Source: Luscinia megarhynchos
Lineage: Eukaryota; Chordata; Aves; Passeriformes; Turdidae
Direction of reading: 5' to 3'
DNA length: 64,000 nucleotides
Assembly: GCA_034336665.1 (NCBI GenBank)
Contig: JAPFBE010000003.1
Location: 34,384,360-34,448,359, forward strand
Shown: positions 13,039 to 24,280 of the stretch, piece by piece
Layout: each line of letters begins with the position of its first letter
How positions within the stretch are numbered: the stretch's first letter is position 1
Notes under the pieces: model-generated
Told to the model about the DNA's origin: nothing
Database searches by the model: none
Seen by the model: the letters and a program-made list of their open reading frames with translations, nothing else
Position numbers and translations under genes: made by a program

Positions 13039-13531
13039 GGAAGGAAGGAAGGAAGGAAGGATTCCAGGAAGGAAGGATTCCAGGAAGGAAGGAAGGATTC
13101 CAGGAAGGAAGGAAGGATTCCAGGAAGGATTCCAGGAAGGAAGGATTCCAGGAAGGAAGGATTCCAGGAAGGAAGGATTCCAGGAAGGAAGGATTCCAGG
13201 AAGAATTCCAGGAAGGAAGGAAGGATTCCAGGAAGGAAGGAAGGATTCCAGGAAGGAAGGAAGGAAGGAAGGAAGGAAGGAAGGATTCCAGGAAGGATTC
13301 CAGGAAGGGATTCCAGGAAGGAAGGAAGGATTCCAGGAAGGATTCCAGGAAGGAAGGAAGGAAGGAAGGAAGGAAGGAAGGAAGGAAGGAAGGGAAGGAA
13401 GGAAGGGAAGGAAGGAAGGAAGGAAGGAAGGAAGGAAGGAAGGAAGGAAGGAAGGAAGGAAGGAAGGAAGGAAGGGAGGAAGGAAGGAAGGAAGGGAGGG
13501 AGGAAGGAAGGAAGGAAGGAAGGAAGGAAGG
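13039..13531. repeat. GGAAG/GGATTCCA compound minisatellite
   Basis: A 493-bp tandem array in two parts. From 13039 to about 13351, GGAA/GGAAGG units are interspersed with GGATTCCA, giving 17 exact copies of the palindrome TTCCAGGAA between 13062 and 13351. From 13347 to 13531 it is uninterrupted purine, essentially (GGAA)n with GGGA variants, for 185 nt. Long open frames cross it on both strands (Phe-Leu-Pro-Ser and Lys-Glu-Gly-Arg type repeats). These are a by-product of the 4-nt period and are not genes. The array lies about 720 bp upstream of DHRSX exon 3 in gene orientation. Confidence 0.97.
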
Positions 13532-16500
13532 CCCAAAACAACAAAGCAAAGCTGACATTTGGATTATTTCTTCTTGCTGCTTTTCCCCCTTTAAAACCAT
13601 CCAGCCTTGTAGAGATGAAAAACATTCAGTTTGATGCTAATTTCCAGATATAGATGCAGCACACAAACAAACCCTCCAGTGAAACTGCCATTTCTGGGGA
13701 AATTTGTGCACAGGGTTTATGGGCAACAGATCAATTTCCCTCACTGTTTCACCTCAAGTTATGTACTAGAGTAGGATTTTAAACCCAGTGTGTTATTATT
13801 AGACTGGATAGTGTTATACTACAAATAAAATACTTTTTTTGCCAATTCTGTTAAGATCTTATTTGATTTCTCTTTTATTCAGCACCTCTCATGCAGAGAT
13901 CAGGCTTATTAAAGCCTCCAGTGTCTTGATTTAACTCTCAGTATGTTCATTTAATTTGTTCTTTTAAAAGAGATTGTGTTCACAACAAATTTTAATTTTC
14001 TTTATTTTCCTGTTAAATAAATGGTTATTCATTAAAGCTCAGTGCCCTCCAAATGAGCTCACTTTATTCATATTTGCATATTTTCACTCTAGGCCACTGG
14101 GGGAAAAAAAAATTATTTTGCTAAACAGTCACTTAAGATGTCTGTTTCCAGCCTGATTCAACAGAGTTTGAAAACCAGATTCTGAAGGCTGGAGTATTGC
14201 AAAATTGAAATAGCCTCAGTGGAAACTGCCACAGTAATAGAGGTTTTTAAATCCTTCTTTCAAAGAAAATCCCATTAAAAAAAAAGAATAAAGACTCTGA
14301 AAAAATTACCAAAACCCTTAGAAAAATTCAAAGACACTTAGATCAGAAGGATGCCATGAAACTGGGAGGCTAATCCAGGCTTCTGAGTTAGGTTAAGGAG
14401 ATCAGAGGAAAGGGACATTGCACTTTTGCACTGCTTCCCTCCTAGTACATCCTTCTGGGATCTTCTAAGCAAAGTGAGTGGCAGGCATCAAAAAGATCAA
14501 CCTCCTTTTAAGTGCTATATTAATTATTCCAAATTTAAGGAAAAAAATGCTTTTTAATTCACCAAGCTAACATGGTCAGCTTTGGGTTGGGAAAAATCAA
14601 AACTGAAGCTGGGTCACTAAAGGGCACAATCTTCAAGTGCACAGCACCCTAAACTCAAGAGGAGGATGGTTCAGTAGATGAGGGTCAAATTCTTGCCACT
14701 GTCAGCTGGTTTAAATCCTCAGCAACATATTTGTCATGATTCTTTAAAAATTTTTTTGCTACACAAAATAATCCTCTGGCTAGACATTTTTTCAATGATT
14801 CACCATAATTTCCATATGTTCTACCAGAATTTATCCATTTGAAATGTTATAGCATCTGTAGCATAAGATATGCCCACTTTGAATTCAAGTGGTTTGAAGG
14901 GAAGGGTTAGAAAGTGAAGAGAGATCATGTATTTTATGCAGTGAGGGAATCTTAAAAAAAGCGTTGAGAAAGAGGGATTCATTGTCTTGGGAGCTTAGAT
15001 CATCAAAGTACCCAAAACCATAATAATCTTGCTTTTCATGCTAATTTTAAGTGTCTAATGGGAGCTCAAAATAGACATAGTTGTCTCTAGAACTGTTTAT
15101 GCAAGCAGTTCAGTGCCCTACCTGATGGGTTTTTTCCACTTAGTCCACACAGATTAGTGAAAAATTTGGGTGAGACTTATTCAATAACAATGCTGACTAA
15201 AATCAATTCAGAAAAAAACTCTAATAATATAAAAATAAATTATTCTGAACAAATGCACCCATTTAAAATCAGATATCATTTCCATAGCATAAAAAATAAA
15301 ATTCTTAATAAAATACTGAGAAAAAGGAAAACATATTTAAATACAACTTTTAGTCAAAGAAATTTACTCATCTCCTCCACATTCACTTACACAAACACCA
15401 CAAGTCAAAGCAAGTTGATATAAAGCCACCAGAGAAGTACATATTAAAATTCTTATCAGCACCAATAGGCTTTGGATCTTATCCTAAATGTCAGGCTCTG
15501 TCATCTTAGTCACTTAAGTAGATCCTAATTCTGAAAGTAATTTCAGGGATTTCAACAGAATTATGACAGAGATTGCTCAGTCTGAACAAGGCTGAAAAAA
15601 GCATGGCCCATAGAAACCCAGCATGGGCTAAAAAAAAATTATTGCTAGTTAAGGGGTTCTGATACATCTGTATGTATTTTTTTATACAAATTTTTAATTT
15701 CTTTGAATGTAACTATCTCTCCAAAAGAGTAATTGCCACTCATAAGCTGAATTTATGTACAAGACTGATCCTTATAAAGAAAGTAAGAGCTTGTCCAAAT
15801 GGTGTTTTGCAAAACTAAGAATTTGCAGTCTTGATGTTTCAAGGAAATGAACTTCAGTGCATTAGGAAGAAATTTAAAATAGTCTGTGATCAACAACAGA
15901 GCCTGCAAAGATTAAGGCTGCCTGGAGAGAACAAACCCACAAATCCAAAAAGCCCTTGCTTCCCTAAGTTTATCAAGGGAAAAATTCCCTCATTTTCAGT
16001 AAGACAGCACAAAATGAAGGCAAATAAAACCTTTTGGAGATGAACACCAAGAAGATTCAAGACAACCAGAGGAAGAGCTGACCTGTCCAGCTCAGAGCCT
16101 GAGAGCCACCTTGTGCAGAAGGCAGGCTGAGAGTGCCCAGGGCAGGGCACTGTGCTGGCACATCTCCAGCTCTCCCCACACACCCCAGCTGCTGGGAACC
16201 CGAGATAAACGCTCATCCCTTCACTTATGGAGCCATGGTTATGGATCAGCCAACCCCTGAAACAACAGAGAGCTTTCCAGGGTGTGCAGCATGCCCCATG
16301 GCCCTGCCCTCTCCCCATCTCTGACCTCCAGCAACCCAAGTTCAGTGGTGCCCATAAACCTTACGTGTATGTGCATCCCAGGAGAAGTCTGGTGGTACAG
16401 TAATCAATTCTGATTAAGGAATTGCAAGGGATAATGGTTAGATGCCTTTGTGCAACAGAATATAAAAGTTTCCAAATGGAAATTTGAATCAAGATGCCTC

Positions 16501-16743
16501 CTCAGAGCATCATAATCCTCATTATGATCGAAGGGAACTGATTTCTTTGAGTCACCAGCCTGAGGACACGGCTTGTGAGGGCACCCAGTGCCTCAAGAGA
16601 AAAAAAAAATCCTATCAGCTGGTGTTAGGAAGATTATGATTTTATGAGTGTGTATAACAAATAGAATATGCCTAAAAGAGAGGAATGACTGCCCCCAAAA
16701 TCTCCAATTATGAGAAATTTGAACTCAATACAATATGAGCAGG

Positions 16744-16786
16744 TTTTAAAGGAATTTATAAAGTTTCTTTTAAAGGAATTTATAAA
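16744..16786. repeat. Tandem duplication, 24-bp period
   Basis: The 19-mer beginning TTTTAAAGGAATTTATAAA occurs at 16744-16762 and again at 16768-16786. This is a small local duplication with no coding content. Confidence 0.85.
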
Positions 16787-18035
16787 ATCTTCAATAAAAA
16801 GGAATACAGATCTTGATCTAACCTATAAAATATATAAGTCATGGATTTCAGTAAACCTAGGTATAAGGATGTGACCAGCTATAAAACTAAATTGTGAACA
16901 TGATACAAACTTTGTTTTGTCTAGAGAGACCACACATCCTTTGTCATTGAACTCACCCACAGAAGTTACAGTTAAACACATGACTTTTTTACATGAAAGG
17001 TGAAAATGTAGTTGCAAGTGTTCCTTTGAGGAAAGAAGCAAAAAATGAGCAAGGGAGAGAATGTTGATTTGCAAAGAGAAAAGAAATCATCATTATTGCC
17101 TTAGGTTTCAGCTACCCATCTGTTCCAACACGAGGTTAAAAACAACCCTGTTTATCAAACCCAAGATACACCTAGACAAGTGGCCCTTTATTCCAACAAC
17201 AACCTGTAGCAGATGCTCAAGGAAAAGCTATGACAGCAATAGGTCTAGGAGTGATTTTTTCCAATACACCCTCCCAGAAGCAAGAAGTTTCAGATATTTC
17301 CTGAATCAAAGCTCACACATGAACGTGGCCAGCACTGCTTCACCTGATTGCACCTTCAGTTCATTCAATACCTTGACCACTAAAGAGTTCTGGAACAGCA
17401 CGCTCTGTGATTTAATGACACACTTAATTGAATGCAAAAGGTTGTACTTCAGTAGTTTATTGGTTTTTTCATTTATTTTGTTGGATTCTCTCTACTTTGT
17501 GTACAGTAAGACAGGGCATGACCACTTCTCGTTCACTTTCTTCACCATTCATAACTGTATGATTTCACACCTCAGTCATCTGTTGGGAAGCAGAAGGGCC
17601 TTTGTTCTGTGCCCCACCTTGTACAAAGCCATCCTGTACTCCTAACCATCACTCTTTAGCTTTTTCCTGTTCAACCAGACTCCTTTTGAGTACGCACAAC
17701 AGGATGAACCAATGGTTTCTATAAAGGAAGAGGGACGCTTTCTGTCCTGTTTGCATCTTCTTTCCTGCTAAGTAATACAATTTTATTTGCCTTTATGACT
17801 AGCATGAAATATCAATGATGCTGTACATAGAGCTTTCAACAGTAAATCACAATATTTATTTAACTCTTCGAGTAGCTGTTAATTTAGGTCCTATTCTTGT
17901 AAATACATAGGTGTGGCTGTTTTTTCTCATATTCTGTATTTGCATTTACTAACACTCTGTATTTATGCATCCCTTCATAACATAGTCATTCACTATTGGG
18001 AGATTATTTCCTATTCTTCATAAGTATTTAAGTTT

Positions 18036-18320
18036 CACAAGGCATCTCTGGGTGCTATCCAGTCCCACCCTCTGCTACAATTGGTGGCCCAGAACCATGT
18101 CCAGTCAGATTTCAGGTATTTCCAGGGATGGAGACTCCTCAACCTCTCCCGACAGTCTGTGCCAGTGTTTTACCACCCACGATGTAAAAAAAGAAAAAAA
18201 AAGAGGTTTTATCCCATTAGGTACTTATACATTGGAAAAGATCCCCCTAACCCCTCTCTCCTCTTCAGGCTGAATACAGCTCTCTCAGCCTCTCCTTACA
18301 TGTCAGAAACTCATATCCTT
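18036..18320 (-). mobile_element. CR1 LINE 3' region fragment (minus orientation)
   Basis: The plus strand shows antisense CR1 blocks in the right order: ggcatctctgggtgctatcc, cagtcccaccctctgctaca, ccagggatggagactcctca, then 'cagtctgtgccagtgtttta' with the 'ccaccc' word. The end resembles the 'ttcaggctgaatacagctct' and 'ctcagcctctccttacatgt' blocks that lie further 5' in the element. The copy is about 285 bp, lacks the extreme 3' tail and is degenerate. An A-rich expansion interrupts it near 18186-18203. Confidence 0.85.
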
Positions 18321-20204
18321 TAATTATCAATAGTCAAATAATTTTGAATATCCTAAAAGCACTTAAACAAAATGCATCATCTCACTCTTCACCCTGTATT
18401 TTCTATCTATCTTTTATAAATGTACTCAATATCTCTCTATGGGACCACTAGTGTCTTTGCTCCAGCTAAAAGCTGATAAATTATTTCTCAACATTGTTTT
18501 CTGCCTCCTAATCTATTACTAAACTACAAGAGACCTTTCTCTTATCTCAAGATAAGCCAGCCAATTTAAATCTTTTTGGCATGAATCTTAACAAAAGCTT
18601 TTGAAAACCAGGATTAAATTAATTCATACAGTTGTTGAATATTTCAAAGCATTAAGCATAAATTCTTAATGAATACGTTAAACAAATGCCTAGGAAAATG
18701 CACTAACTCTTCCAAAATTCATTAACATATTTCTAACTCTACATTTTTTTAAATGCCTGACTTATTTTTCAATATAAAAAACACACTTATTGGCCTATGG
18801 ACAATGTTCCTCCCAAAACTGCCCAGCACCTGTATTTGCCCACCTTACACTTCTCCTTTACCAAGGATGATTTAAGGTTCTATGCAGCAGATTCTAGTCC
18901 AGAAACACTTTTACACTTCTGATGGATTTTGGTTTTAATCACAGTGCCCTGTTTTAGATTGTTTTAATTTCTTTTTTGATGCATAGTACTGTATTTATAC
19001 TGAGTTTGTAACAATCTCCACACTATTTTAAGCTCTGCATCTTTTTAGCTGCTCATTTTATGCACTTCAGAGACAGTGAACAGATTAAAGACTCCAAGCC
19101 CATTTGGTTGCTCCTCATAAGGATGCCTTTCCTTCCCTCTGATAAAACTTGTTTTCTTCCAAACCCTTCAAAACCCTTTTGAAATAGGCAGACCATAACA
19201 CAACATAATATTTAAGGTTCTGGCCCACAAAGGATTAATGCAGTTGAATCAACTCATACTGTTTGTTTAGTTTGCTCATTTTCTAACAATTTCTAATATT
19301 TGTTTTGATTTTTGCACCCTGTCAAACACCACTGAGTTTCACAGAACGATTTACTTTGACCCTGAGATCTACTTCCAAAGTGATGCTGGTCGACACAGAA
19401 CCCATCATGTCTGAATAGTTTGATACAATTCCAAGGACTTGTCACTTCATTATGTGCTCCTCCTATAAAATTATTTGTTGAAAGCACCATATGTTAAAAC
19501 AAGCACAGACGTAGGAGTCTTCCAACAGAAATTAGGGACTAATTCATAAACAAAGTGTTTGACAAAATTTGTACATATTTGGAAGACTGTGTGTGGCTGT
19601 GTGCACATGTATGGTGCATAAGTAGCAGCACTGTAAACAGAGTTTTTCATAACCCTGATTACAGTGCACTGATAGGATAGAACCTGAACTGAATTACAAT
19701 CATAAAGCAATCTGCATGCATTTCCTTCATGCTTATACTGAAAAAAGAAATCATCACCCACTTTTTTATAGGCTGGTAAATTTTGACACTGCCTGACTAA
19801 CTCTGAAACACATTCAGGCCTAACAAAACAGGCTGAAATTAGGAAGAAAATACTTTTCAAGAAAAAAAGAATTATAATCCAAGCATCTCATAGATCTATG
19901 TATATTAAAAAAAAAGACTATTAAAGTAACCCATAGAAATTTTCACTAGTTGAAATTGAATCAAACTGTCTTTGAAAATGAACAATTGCACCATTTTGAT
20001 AGGATTTAATTATCCCTCTAAAGTCATTTTGCAGTATTATACAATATAACAATTGTCTGATTCATGGTGCAGAGAACCCAGCTTGAAAATTGGAAACTAA
20101 TGGGAATGAAAGAGGTGCCAGAAATATCTCTTGCTTGGTCTCCTGCAGGGCTTACTGAGGTCACACAAGTGCTGAATCTGGTGATGGAGGTACATTTTTT
20201 TTAT

Positions 20205-20244
20205 GCCAAAATTGCAAGGCTCAAGCCAAAATTGCAGGGCTCAA
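20205..20244. repeat. 20-bp tandem duplication
   Basis: Two head-to-tail copies of gccaaaattgcaaggctcaa (20205-20224 and 20225-20244) differ by one base. Non-coding. Confidence 0.85.
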
Positions 20245-22403
20245 ATAAGTCACCTGAATATATATACATATATAAATATAATGAGATTGCTTCCTTCAAA
20301 GTGTGAGCCTGTCTTAGAAACCTGACACTGATATACTGAGACACTAAAGATTGATTACATTGTCCTGAACCTGCTGTTTTATTCCAAGCAGCATATGTGT
20401 AACATTGTAAAGGTGCAAATCTTTTGATTTTTTGTTCACTATTTTGAGATAGAATTATTAAAACTCCTAATTTAGGTATTATCACACATTATCTCGGTCT
20501 TCTGTTATTAATGCATTGAGGGGGGAAAAAATCAAATTGAGGCACTCCTTTTTTGAGTCAACAATTTTAACTTGCACACACAGAATCCTCATAATACTAA
20601 ACACCTGAGAACAAGGATGGCAGGAATATGAAATAGTTTAATGCTTTTTTTCTAAATTGAGACTCACAAAACTCTGGCAAACACCTTGAACCAGAGCTGA
20701 ACCTACTGGGTTTTATGCCCCGGGCTGAAGGGAGGTCATAGAAAAGTCCAGGATAGCCTGATTTCCAATGTCCTCCTTGTGAAGAGCATATTTATTTGTA
20801 AGTGCACACAAAACACTACCTCAAATATCAGTCACTGCTGAATACAGTGTGTCATCTACCTTCTCTCTCTGAAATCGAAATTGCAAGTTTATTTATCAAT
20901 AGTAAATCACATGGGAGGAGGGAGCAGGAGCTCCCTGTGTGGCTTGATTCTGGTATTTCCTCACAGCCATCAGTTTTCCCTACCAGGGGCTTTGCTGTTT
21001 GCCATGAGATTTTCCTGAAGTAAAAGCCCTGCTGGCTGTGAGTAAAGCTACTGGGAAAAGCAGCCTGGCAGAAAGCCTCAATGAAATCTATCAAACAAAC
21101 AAACAGAAAATTACTTTCATTTCAGCATTCATCAAAACCTCTTTCCCAGGGAGAGGCTGAGGGCAGGGTGAGCAGCACCTGCAGAGGGAAACCATCAGTG
21201 GGGGAATGGAGTCTTGTGCACCAGTGCTGGACTGGAAAGCAAGAAGGTTTAAAAAAAAGATCTATGAAACCACTTGCTGTAAAGGCTCTGAGTGAACATA
21301 CTGCCTTTTCATACAGTGCCTACTCACGTTAAACAAGGTAACATGTTTCTACTTATTTGCTTTCCTCATTCCATTGGTGGATTGGATTTAAAAGTAGGTT
21401 GCTTCAAATATTTACTCCTCTGAAATGTCAAACTGAATCAAAATCACATCCATCACAAATGGTGAATCATTTTTCACATCAGACATTCAGGCTTGACTCA
21501 TTTGCCTGCTGCAGGGATATCATCCTTTATTGCTACAGTGCCTATAATGGGAAACAAGCATTCAGTGATTGAGCATGATTGACTGCAAGCTACATGTGAG
21601 TCTCTCTTGCAAGCCCAAATTCACTTGACATCCACACCTTTTTCACAGAAGTTCATGTCTGTATACAAGCATAGGGTGAAAACATTTCTAGAGGAGAAAG
21701 CTTGAGCACACTTGCTGCCTTATTTGAGCCTCGTGTGGCCTGAAGCAGAATGTGCTAATGCATGCTAACGTGCCAGCAGATATGTCAAACATACTCTGGA
21801 CACTTGGGCCCAACAGTTGTGAGCAAGGATGGAAGGTCACTGCATTGAATGTGCTTTTGAGACTGCTGTGATCTTGCAGCTGGAAAAGTGCCTGGGACTA
21901 TCCATTCTACTGACAGGGCTGCTTTGGTCTGAAGAATTTCACAGGCAAAGAGGACTGTTGTGACTCACAGGGCTCAGTGTTTAGGTCAGAGTTTGCTCAG
22001 AAGAAATGAATCAGCTGGAAGACTTACTCATCAAATGCTTCCTATAATTAATTTCATTAATTTACAATTGTAAGGATTCGTAATGCAATAGTAAGATTGA
22101 TACAATTGCAGAGTGAATGAAAGTGTGTGTGTTTGCAAGCATCAAAACAAAGAGCAAAGTGTTAAAAGATGCCCCTTATTGACAAATAAAAGATATGTTT
22201 AGAGGACACTTTAGATGTTCCTGTGCTGTGTGTGTCAAGGCCACAGAATGGCAGGAGGTGACCATGCAATCTGCCATCAGGAGGACAGATCAGGACCCAT
22301 ACCATTATTTCTCCTGTTAGCCCAGCCTAAAAATAGGCTATAAACAGAGCCTATATATTGCAGACAAGGAAAAATGTACTGAGAGCTGCTGAGCAATATA
22401 AAA

Positions 22404-22560
22404 GATCACAGAATGGTTGTGGTTGGAAGGAGCTCTGTCCAGTCCCCCTGCTAGCACAGCGTCACCTAGAACAAGTAACACAGGTCACAGTCAGATGAAT
22501 TGTTAGTATGTCCAGAGAAGGAGACTGCACAACCTCTGTGGCAGATCTGACCATAAACTA
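22404..22560 (-). mobile_element. CR1 LINE 3'-end fragment (minus orientation, diverged)
   Basis: Begins 'gatcacagaatggttgtggt' followed by 'tggaaggagctctgtccagt', the antisense 3' end of an older CR1 subfamily. It continues with 'agagaaggagactgcacaac', corresponding to the usual '(ggga)tggagactccacaac' block. It is degenerate and non-coding, and its right end is uncertain. Confidence 0.75.
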
Positions 22561-24172
22561 GCCTGTCATTTCTCATCAAGAAGGACCACAGAGACAGGAT
22601 AAGGACTCAGTAGCTGGTATGACCTTTTCCAGTACTCAGGTGATGCTCACAAGATCAATTGAGCTCTCACATCTTGGTTCTTACGAGAGTGTGAGTGAAT
22701 GAGATTTATGAGGGAGTGACTGTGATTTGCAAAAATTCAGCTTATTTAGAGATTCTGCACCTAAACATCACCTTCCCATTTCCCAAAACTCTCACACTAA
22801 ATTTTGTTACATAGAGTACCCTAAACTTTAAGTGATACAAAATAAATCTTTAAAAAAAAAAGTTCTATGCTTCCATGACCCTATGCAAAGAGAAGAAAAT
22901 TACCCTTTTTGTTTTCCCACTGAGTACACTTTTGCCAGTCCACCTTAAGGATGAAAAGCAATTTTAGTGAAATATTAATGCTGACATCATTAGCTACATC
23001 TAGCTACATTAGCAACATCTAACATTTAGCTACATAAAGCAGCATCCACCTGCATTTTGCAGACACTTGGGTTTGACACATCTATTAAAATATGTATGAG
23101 TAAGTGATGTTCCACATTACACCTGTATGATTCCAGGAGAACTCCATTAATGTTACTGAGTGCACTACACTAAAAGTACATAGCTACCATGGTCTATCCA
23201 TTGTTTGGAGTGGGTTTGAAATGTGTACAAAATCTTTGAGAGAGCAAATTCTGTATAAAACTTGAACAAAATGGCATCACCAGCTTGATAGTGTCCAATG
23301 AAACAGCAATCTTCAGTGACTCTATGGAATAAAAGTTACAGAGGTTTAGGTAAAAATCTAGTTAAGGAAAGATGAAGTGAGAAAATGTAGCAGTTTTAAA
23401 CATGTAAGTATTCATCATGCTACATTCTGCTTTAGCAGACATATTAGTGAATAAATATATACATGTAGCAGAGAAAGCTTTAAAAAATAGGATGTCTCTT
23501 AAATAGTGTCTGCAGTAGAAAGAAGAAATGGTGCATACAAGGGAGTTTTTCAGTTCATAGAGAAATTCATCTAACTTCATCCTCTTTATCAACTATTATG
23601 GAGAGAAACAGGCACCTCCAAAAGGTAATTGCCCAGTCTGTCTCAGACTGACATCTCTAGGAATTTATTTCCTTGTCTTGCCTACAAAGGCCCCTTTCAG
23701 TGACAAACTGAGAAGAAAATGTGGAATTTTTACATGGATGAAGTTATAAGGGCTCCCTCTACCCTTATAACACAGATCAACCTGTAAAGACTGTAATATT
23801 CCTTCAAGTCTTAAATTTGTTTTCCTCTTAATGAACATGTACACCCTAACACTGATGCATAATCCACCCCCAGTAAGAAAGAACTAAATATTTTTGTAAT
23901 ACTCATATTTTAAGGTATTTTATTGTTTGTTTCTTATCTAAGGTAGTAAAACTCCTCCAAGTCCTACAGAAAAAAACCCCATCCACTATTTTTTAAAGAT
24001 CTTGCAAAACAAAACATAAATCAATCTTTATTTGGCTAAATGCTAGCAAAACATTTTCCTACATTCTCCTGACATATCCTTACTTATGCTGGAAAGAAAA
24101 GACACCTTAAAAGAAAAAAAAAAAAAAAAGACTTTATGAACAAAAAGCATATTGAGAAAATAATTACTTTAC

Positions 24173-24280
24173 CTATTATCACATGCATGCCAAGTCTTGC
24201 CAAATGCTTCACAGTTTGGTAACCAATTCCTTTAGTGCCTCCAGTCACTATAGCAACCTTTCCATTTTGTGTAGGGAAAA
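24173..24280 (-). CDS. DHRSX: DHRSX coding exon 2 (Rossmann cofactor loop)
   Basis: A 108-nt internal exon read from 24280 to 24173. Its acceptor is pyrimidine-rich (tttctcatatag/TTTTCCC) and its donor is consensus (AATAG/GTAAAG). It is phase 1 at both ends; the G from exon 1 plus TT gives Val38. The residues run VFPTQNGKVAIVTGG, then TKGIGYQTVKHLARLGMHVII. The TGGTKGIG loop, about residues 50-57, is the TGxxxGxG dinucleotide-binding motif of short-chain dehydrogenases, and the surrounding sequence closely matches DHRSX (human VAIVTGGTDGIGYSTAKHLARLGMHVIIA, from memory). DHRSX is known to oxidise polyprenol to polyprenal and reduce dolichal to dolichol, supplying the lipid carrier for N-glycosylation. 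A run of 16 A at 24114-24129 (U in the transcript) lies 43 nt past the donor and could aid its recognition; that is inference. Confidence 0.97.

Larger units (their letters stand above)
12319..24172 (-). other. DHRSX: DHRSX intron 2
   Basis: An 11.9-kb intron bounded by the exon 2 donor and the exon 3 acceptor. It contains the TTCCAGGAA minisatellite (13039-13531), two CR1 fragments (18036-18320 and 22404-22560), small tandem duplications and otherwise AT-rich sequence. The longest non-repeat open frame is 17061-17645 on the plus strand (194 codons), which I do not recognise and think is chance. I saw no additional exon, RNA gene or pseudogene. Confidence 0.85.

Noticed and set aside
12947..13634. 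Open frames of 170-217 codons on both strands (Phe-Leu-Pro-Ser and Lys-Glu-Gly-Arg repeats)
   Set aside because: They are translations of the GGAAG/GGATTCCA minisatellite. A repeat period that lacks stops gives open frames in several frames at once.
15890..16339. 149-codon minus-strand frame, Cys/Gly/Leu rich
   Set aside because: No family recognised, no supporting context inside DHRSX intron 2, and a matching plus-strand frame overlaps it.
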